From the NCBI GenBank assembly GCA_030035585.1, contig CM057471.1, forward strand, positions 69,960,319 to 70,024,318: DNA of 64,000 bases, given 5' to 3'. Numbering within the stretch: the stretch's first letter is position 1; the number at the start of each line of letters is the position of its first letter. Below the pieces are notes generated by a model, which was not told the origin of the DNA, did no database searches, and saw nothing but the letters and a program-made list of their open reading frames with translations. Both the position numbers and the translations under genes were made by a program. Positions 56,901 through 64,000 of the stretch are shown here, piece after piece. This stretch comes from Dugong dugon. Taxonomy: Eukaryota; Chordata; Mammalia; Sirenia; Dugongidae.

Positions 56901-57639
56901 GAGCTAAGAGGCACACTCCTCACGAGTATCACTTTATGTCCCACGGTCCAGTCCAATCCCTGTCTGAAGAGTTGGCCTCTGAAATTGTTTTATTTCTGGG
57001 CTGACAGAGAATCCAGGGGCCATGCTTTCTGGGGTTCCTCCAGTCTCAGTCAGACCATTAAGTCTGATATTCTTACTCGAATTTAACTTCGGCACCCCAC
57101 CTTTCTCCTGCTCCATCAGGGACTCTGTTGTGATCCTGGTCAGGGTGGTCATTGGTGGGAGCCGGGCACCATCTAGTTCTTCTGGTCTCAGGCTGATGAA
57201 GTCTCTGGTTTATGTGGCCCTTTCTGTCTCTTGGGCTACTACTTTCTTTGTGTCTTTGATGTTCTTCATTCTTCTTTACTCCAGGTGGTTGGGACCAATT
57301 GATGCATCTTAGATGGCCGCTTGTAAGCTTTTAAGACTCCAGATGCCACTCACCAAAGTGGGATGCAGAACATTTTCTTAATAAGTTTTGTTATGCCAGT
57401 TGACCTAGATGTCCCCTGAAAGCATGGTCCCCAGACCCCTACCTCTACTACTCTGTCCCTCAAAGTGTTTGACTGTATTCAGGAAACTTCTTAGCTTTGG
57501 TTTAGTCCAGTTGTGCTGACTTCCCCTATTAGTGTGTGCTGTCCTTCCCCTCACCTGAGATAATTCTTATCTACTATCTAGTTAGTAAATAACTCTCCCT
57601 GTCCCTCCCCACCCTGGTAACCATCAAGGAATGTCTTCT

Positions 57640-60600
57640 TCTGTATTTAAACCTTTTCTTGAGTTCTTATGTCTTATACAATATTTGTCCTTCTGTGACT
57701 GACTAAATTCACTCAGCGTAATGACCTCCCACTTCCTCCATGTTATGTTTCACGGCTTCATCATTGTTCTTTATTGTTGCGTAGTATTCCATTGTGTGGA
57801 TAGGCCATAATTTGTTTACCCATTCGTCCATTGATGGGCACCTAGGTTGTTTCCATCATTTTGCTATTGCGAACAGTGCTGCAATGAACATGGGTGTGCA
57901 CATATCTATTCGAGTGATGGCTGTTATTTCTCTAGGATATATTCCAAGGAGCGGGATAGCTGGATCGTATGATACTTCTATTTCTAGCTTTTTAAGGAAG
58001 CGCTAAATCGATTTCCAAAGTGGTTGTACCATTTTACATTCCCACCAACAGTGTATAAGTGTTCCAGTCTCTCCACAACCTCTCCAACATTTACTGTTTT
58101 GTGTTTTTTTGATTAATGCTAGCCTTGTTGGGGTGAGATGATATCTCATTGTAGTTTTGATCTGCATTTCTCTAATGGCTAATGATCGTGAGCATTTCTT
58201 CTTGTGTCTGTTAGCCAGCTAAATGTCTTCTTTGGCGAAGTGCCTGTTCATATCCTTTGTCCATTTTTTAATTGGGTTATTTGTCTTTTTGTTGTTGAGG
58301 TTTTGCAGTATCTTGTAGATTTTAGAGATTAGATGCTGATTGGATTTGTCATAGCCAAAATTTTTTTTCCAGTCTGTAGGCTGTCTTTTTACTCTTTTGG
58401 TGAAATCTTTTCTTGAGCTAAGTGTTTTATTTTTAGGAGCTCCCAGTTATCTAGTCTCTCTTCTGGTGCTTGTGCATTGTTACTTATGGTTTGTATTTGT
58501 TTATGCCATGTATTAGGGCTCCTAGTGTTGTCCCTACTTTTTCTTCCATGATCTTTATCGTTTTCGATTTTATATTTAAGTCTTTGATCCATTTTGAGTT
58601 AGTTTTTGTGCACGGTGTGAGGTATGGGTCTTGTTTCAGTTTTTTGCAGATGGATATCCAGTTATGCCAGCACAATTTGTTAAAGAGACTGTCTTTTCCC
58701 CAATTAATGGACTTTGGGCCTTGGTCAAATATCAGTTGCTCATAGGTGGATGAATTTATGTCTGGATTCTCAATTCTGTTACATTGGTCTATGCATCTGT
58801 TGTTTTACCAGTACCAGGCTGTTTTGACTACCATGGCAGTATAATAGGTTCTAAAATCTGGTAGTGTGAGGCCTCCCACTTTGTTCTTCTTCTTGAGTAA
58901 TGCTTTACTTGTTCGGGGCCTCTTCCCTTTCCATATGAAGTTGGTGATTTGTTTCTCCATCTCATTAAAAAATGCAAGTGGGATCTGGATCGGGATTGCA
59001 TTGTATCTGTAGATTGCTTTGGGTAGAACTGACATTTTCACTATGTTATGTCTATCTATCCATGAGCAAGGTATGTTTTTCCACTTATGCAGGTCTCTTT
59101 TGGTTTCTTGCAGTAGTGTCTTGTAGTTTTCACTGTGTAGCTCTTTTACGTCTTTGGTTAGATTTATTCCTAAGTATTTTATCTTCTTGGGTGCTACTGT
59201 AAATGGTATTGATTTGGTGATTTCCTCTTCAAGGTTCTCTTTGTTGGTGTAAAGGAATCCAACTGATTTTTGTATGTTCACCTTGTAACCTGCAACTTTG
59301 CTGAAATCTTCTATTAGTTCCAGTAATTTTCTTGTGGATTCTTGGGGGTTTTCTGTGTATAAGATCATCTCATCTGCAAACAGAGATACTTTTAACTTCT
59401 TTCCTACCAATTTGGATGCCCTTTATTTCTTTTTCTAGCCTACCTGGTCTGGCTAGGACCTCCAACAATGTTGAATAAGAGTGGTGATAAAGGGCATCCT
59501 TGTCTGGTTCCCGTTCTCAAGGGGAATGCTTTCAAAGTGTCTCCATTTAGGATGATGTTGGCTGTTGGCTTTGTATAAATGCCTTTAATTATATTGAGGA
59601 ATTTCCCTTCTATTCCTATTTTCTTGAGAGTTTTTATCACGAATGGGTGTTGGACTTTGTCAAATGCCTTTCCTGCATCAATTGATAAGATCATGAGGTT
59701 CTTGTTTTTTGTTTTATTTATGTGATGGATTACACTGATTGTTTTTCTAACGTTCAACCATCCCTGCATACCTACTATAAATCCCACTTGATCACGGTGA
59801 ATTATTTTTTTGATATGTTACTGAATTCTATTAGCTAGAATTTTGTTGAGGATTTTTGCATCAATGTTTGTGAGGGACACTGGTCTGTAATTTTTAGTGG
59901 TGAATTTACCTGATTTTGGTATCAGTGTTATGCTGGCTTCATAGAATGAGTTTGGGAGTATTCCATCCTTTTCTATGCTCTGAAATACCTTTAGTAGTAG
60001 TGGTGTTAACTCTTCTCTGAAATTTTAGTAGAATTCTCCAGTGAAGCCATCTGGGCCAGGGCTTCTTTGTTGGGAGTTTTTAAATTACCTTTTCAGTTTC
60101 TTCTTTTGCTATGGGTTTATTTAGTTGTTCTATGTCTGTTTGTGTTAGTTTAGGTAGGTAGTGAGTTTCTAGAAATTTGTCCTTTTCCTCTAGGTTTTCA
60201 AATTTGTTAGAGTACAATTTTTCATAGTATTCTGATTCTTTTAACTTCAGTTGGGTCTGTTGTGATATCACCCATCTCATTTTTCATATGGGTTATCTGC
60301 TTCCTCTCCTGCTTTTTTTTTGTCAGTTTGGCCAGTGGTTTATCAATTTTGTTGATCTTTTCAAAGAACCAGCTTTTGGTCTTGTTAACTCTTTCAATTG
60401 TTTTTCTATTCTCTATTTCATTTAATTCTGCTCTAATTCTTATTATTTCCTTTCTTCTGGTGCCTGAGGGCTTCTTTTGCTGCTCTTTTTCTACTTGTTC
60501 TAGTTGTAGGGTTAATGTTTTGATTATGGTCCTTTCTTCTTTTTGGATGTGTGCATTTATTGCTATAAACTGATCGATGAGCACCACTTTTGCTGTGTCC

Positions 60601-61480
60601 CAAAGGTTTTAGTAGGATGTGTTTTCATTCTTGTTTGATTTTAGGAATTTTATTCCATCCTTAATATCTTCTCTAACCCAGTAGTTTTTGAGCAAGGTGT
60701 TGTTCAGTTTCCATGTGTTTGATTGCTTTTCCTTGCTTTTTCTGTTGTTGATTTCTACTTTACTGGCTTTATGGTCAGAAAAGATGCTTTGTAATATTTC
60801 GATGATTTCGATTTTTGTTAAGGCTTGCTTTATGGCCTAATATGTGATCTATTCTGGAGAATGTTCCACGTGCGTTGGAAAAGAAAGTATACTTGGCTGC
60901 TGCTGGGTGGAGTGTTCAGTATGTGTCTATGAGATCAATTTGGTTGACTGTAGCATTTACCTCTTCCGTGTCTTTGTTGAGCTTCTTTCTGGATGTTCTG
61001 CCCTCACCGAAAGTTGTGTGTTGAAGTCTCCTACTACTATCGTGGAGCTGTCTCTCTCTTTTTACAGTGCTGTTAGAGTTTGTTTTATGTATTTTGAAGC
61101 CCTGTCGTTGGGTGCATCAATATTTATTACAGTTATGTCCTCCTGATGTACTGACCCTTCAATCATTATATAGTGTCCTTCCTGATCCTTTGTGGTGGAT
61201 TTTACTTTAAAGTCTATTTTGTCAGAGATTAATATTGCCACTCCTGCTCTTTTTTGAGTGCTGTTTGCTTGATATATTTTTTTCCATCCTTTGAGTTTGT
61301 TTGTGTCTTTAAGTCTAAGGTGTATCTCTTGTAGGCAGCATATAGACGGGTTGTATTTTTTTTTATCCAATCTGCCACTCTCTGTCTCTTTAATGGTGCA
61401 TTTAGTCCATTTACATTCAGCGTAATTATTGATAGGTATGAGTTTAGTGCTATCATTTTGATGTCTTGTGTGTTGTTCAC
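57640..61480 (-). pseudogene. L1 ORF2 (endonuclease and reverse transcriptase), broken
   Basis: The endonuclease start is seen at 61229-61480 (SIITLNVNGLNAPLKRQRV) and in a second frame at 61062-61496, revealing a frameshift. The RT region is at 59440-59787 ([31 protein letters not shown]) and 58805-59410, where the catalytic box reads FADEMI instead of the FADDMI type; one essential aspartate is replaced by glutamate. The C-terminal part at 57640-58600 is broken. Length of about 3.84 kb equals a complete L1 ORF2. Confidence 0.88.
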
Positions 61481-61559
61481 AGTTTCTTTGTTCCACTTAA
61501 TTTTCTGTGCTGAGTTGTTTTTCTTTATGTATTTTCATCTTTTTCATTGTTCTTGATTT

Positions 61560-63394
61560 TGTATTTGTTGGGAGTCTTTATATTTTTCTAGTTTTTTATT
61601 TTGACTTATAGGATTGTTAGTTTCCTTTGTGGTTACCTTAATATTTACCTCTATTTTTCTGAGTTTATACCAGCCTTTTATTTTTTTATATCACCTTGAC
61701 TTCCTCTCCATATGAAAAATCTATGTCTACGTTTTTTAAGTCCCTCTTGTTGTCATCTTTTAGATATTGACATCTGTTTCCCTGTTTTCAGTGTTTTAGC
61801 ATTGATTTACTTTTGTGACTTCCCTATCTGGGTTGATATCTGGTTGTTCTGTCCTGTGTTCTTGTCTTGGGTAGTTATCTGATGTTACTGATTTTCTAAT
61901 TGGAGGACTCCCTTGAGTATTTCTTGTAATTTTGGTTTGGTTTTTGCAAATTCCCTAAACTTCTGTTTATCTGGAAATGCCCTAATTTCACCATCATATG
62001 TGAGAGAAAATTTTGCTGGGTATATAATTCTTGGCTGGCAGCTTTTTTTCCTTCAAGGCTTTATATATGTCATCCCATTGCCTTCTTGCCTGTATGGTTT
62101 CTGCTGAGTAGTCTGAGCTTATTCTTATTGACTCTCTTTTGTAGCTGACTTTTCATTTATTCCTAGCCGCTCTTAAAATTCTCTCTTTATCTTTGGTTTT
62201 GGCAAGTTTGATTATAATATGTCTTGGTGACTTTCTTTTGGGAGCTACCTTATGTGGAGTTCAATGAGCATCTTGGATACATATCTTGTCATCTTTCATG
62301 TTATCAGGGAAGTTTTCGGCCAACAAATCTTCAACAATTCCCTCTGTATTTTCTGTTATCCTCCCCGTTCTGGTACTCCAATCACTCGCAAGTAATTCCT
62401 CTTGATAGAGTCCCACATAATTCTTAGGGTTTCTTCATTTTTTTAAATCCTTTTATCTGATTTTTCCTTAAATAAGTTGGTGTGAAGTGCTTTATCTTTA
62501 ATCTCACTAACTCTGACTTCAATTGCCTCAATTCTGCTCCCATGACTTTCTACTGAGTTGTCTAACTCTGAAATTTTATTGTTAATCTTTTGGATTTCTG
62601 ATTGCTGTCTCTATGGATTCTTGCAGCCTGTTAAATTTCTCATTATGCGGATCTTTAATCTTTTAAATTTCCTCTATTGTGCTGTCTTAGTCATCTAGTG
62701 CTGCTCTAACAGAAATACCACAAGTGGATGGCTTTCACAAAGAGAAGTTAATTTTCTCACAGTCTAGTAGGCTAGAAGTCCAAATTCAGGGCGTCAGCTC
62801 CAGGGGAAGGCTTTCTCTCTCTGCTGGCTCTGGAGGAAGGTCCTTGTCATCATCAGTCTTCCCCTGGACTAGGAGCAACTCTGTGCAGGAAACTCGGGTC
62901 CAAAAGACACACTCTGCTCCCAGTGCTTCTTTCTTGGTGGTATGAGGTCCCCAACTCTCTGCTTGCTTTCATCTCAAGATAAAAGGTGATGCAGGGCACA
63001 CCCCAGGGAAACTCCCTTTACACTGGATCAGGGATGCGAACTGAGTAAGGGTGGTGTTACAATCCCACCTTAATCCTCTTTAACGTAAAATTACAAAAAC
63101 AAAATAGAGGACAACCGCATAACACTGGGAATCATGACATAGCCAAATTGATACACATATTTTTAGGGGGACACAATTTAATCCATAACATGTGTGTTCT
63201 GCGTTTTGCTTTATTTCCTTCCTAATTTCTTGAAGAGTTCTGTATATTAATTTTTTGTATTCTGCCTCCGGTAATTCCAAGAAATCTTCCTCCTCTGGAA
63301 AATTTCTAGATTCTTTATTTTGGGAGCTTGCTGAAGCCATCATGGATTGCCTCTTTATGTGATTTAATATCGACTCTTGTCTCCGAGCCATCAA
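61560..63394 (-). pseudogene. L1 ORF1, interrupted by an LTR
   Basis: The frame opens MMARRQESILNHIKRQSM and runs as a charged, helix-prone N-terminus (NFPEEEDFLELPEAEYKKL) until 63191, where the LTR insertion breaks it. The continuation 62682-61560 is AT-rich coding-like sequence in changing frames. ORF1 normally encodes the L1 RNA-binding trimer. Confidence 0.75.
62683..63190 (-). mobile_element. Solo ERVL/MaLR-type LTR nested in L1 ORF1
   Basis: 508 bases beginning TGTCTTAG and ending CCATAACA on the plus strand, clearly related to 39574-40098 at both ends but different in the middle (about 62970-63070), so a related subfamily. Flanks TGTGC (62678-62682) and TGTGT (63191-63195) are a likely 5-bp target-site duplication with one change. 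The insertion splits ORF1, so the LTR is younger than this L1. Confidence 0.85.
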
Positions 63395-64000
63395 TATTTG
63401 TTTGCTTACTGTATCCTAGCTTCTTGTTTTGTTTTGATATTCCCAAATAGGCTGCTCACATGAGCTAGTTTGATTATTGGCACCTTTGAAGCTCTAATGG
63501 CCTGTCACCAGGTGGTTAGATCTGTTAGTAGGTATGTGAGCTCAGGAGTCCGCCCACTCCTCCTGTATGGATTCAGCTCAGGTGCCTAGGTAGACAGCCG
63601 CCAAGTGTGTGGTGTAGACTCTCCCAGGCCTAGACAAGCACAGGTGATTGGTGTAGCGACAGGCATCTGGCTGCAGCAGGGGCACACACTCTGAGCAAGG
63701 CAGCTGGCTAACAGCCACCCGAGTGTCCAAAAGGAAGGCGTGTCTGTTTGCTAAAGCGTGTAGGTGGGTAGGTTTTGCAGCTGGACTATGAGCACCTAAT
63801 GCTTTTGGCTGTAAGGACTGGTGGGCGCCTCTTATTCACGGGCCCCTATCACAGGTGGCTAGGTGGTTATGGGTGGAGCCACCAGTCCTCAGGCCCCTGA
63901 TGTGGGTAGGTGAAGACCCTGCTTAATGGGCAGAGCAGTGTCAAATGTCAAGAACCTGCCACTTCACAGCTGAAGTTAGAGTTCCGGTATACACCCTGTT
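63395..64000 (-). mobile_element. L1 5' UTR, runs off the window
   Basis: GC-richer non-coding sequence upstream of ORF1 on the minus strand, with several near-repeats of a GGTGGTTA / GGTAGGTGAAG type. L1 5' UTRs carry the internal pol II promoter and an antisense promoter; neither can be confirmed here. Confidence 0.6.

Larger units (their letters stand above)
50373..64000 (-). other. MAPKAP1: Upstream MAPKAP1 intron, incomplete
   Basis: From the acceptor of the 98-base exon to the window edge I find no further MAPKAP1 exon; the expected preceding codons (ending KSPS) are absent. Left part: L2-like DNA at about 51040-51450, AT-rich unique sequence at 51840-52330 and 54080-55350, the old repeat at 53540-53960, and a possible L1M remnant at about 55560-55900. 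Right part: L1 from about 57000 on. The human gene also has very long introns here. Confidence 0.75.
57000..64000 (-). mobile_element. Near full-length L1, same strand as MAPKAP1, degenerate
   Basis: Reading on the minus strand from the right edge: 5' UTR (64000 to about 63395, continues outside), ORF1 (63394 to about 61560, interrupted by an LTR), ORF2 (about 61480 to 57640) and 3' UTR (to about 57000). The 3' UTR is cut before its end: it matches 13720-13960 of the other L1 but lacks its last about 400 bases and poly(A). Many frameshifts and stops show it is inactive. Length without the LTR is about 6.5 kb. Confidence 0.9.

Overview
This window is mammalian nuclear DNA, almost certainly from an afrotherian and most likely an elephant or close relative. 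Two things point there. Many tRNA-headed SINEs share the AfroSINE layout, and an RTE/BovB-type LINE occurs both full length (8286-11499) and as truncated copies, next to L1s with the afrotherian 3' UTR. There is no bacterial, plasmid or phage signature. Species-level identity is inferred from repeat content only.

The only protein-coding gene I can support is MAPKAP1 (mSIN1, a core mTORC2 subunit) on the minus strand. The window holds its last two coding exons (50275-50372 and 45558-45683), the intron between them, a 3' UTR of about 1.57 kb ending near 43985, and at least 13.6 kb of the preceding intron, which runs off the right edge. Both exon-intron junctions use GT/AG with the correct phase, and the exons encode the end of the PH domain plus the C-terminal tail.

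The left part (1 to about 43.98 kb) lies downstream of MAPKAP1. In human the next gene on that side is GAPVD1, but none of it is visible here. This part is made of old repeats (MIR, L2, MaLR LTRs, L1M ends), younger lineage repeats (AfroSINEs, RTE, solo LTR) and unique sequence. The unique sequence includes an orphan CpG-rich block at about 17.65-18.66 kb, a smaller one at 12.17-12.49 kb, and AT-rich stretches that look like conserved non-coding elements. The right part (50.4-64 kb) is MAPKAP1 intron dominated by a nearly complete but dead L1 in the same orientation as the gene, itself interrupted by an ERVL/MaLR-type LTR.

The most unusual structure is a 226-bp inverted repeat at 884-1109 and 1835-2060. 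The arms differ at only 6 positions although one arm is part of an ancient LTR, so the duplication or arm homogenisation must be recent. Several insertions can be ordered by exact target-site duplications. I found no evidence of a new enzymatic or defence system.
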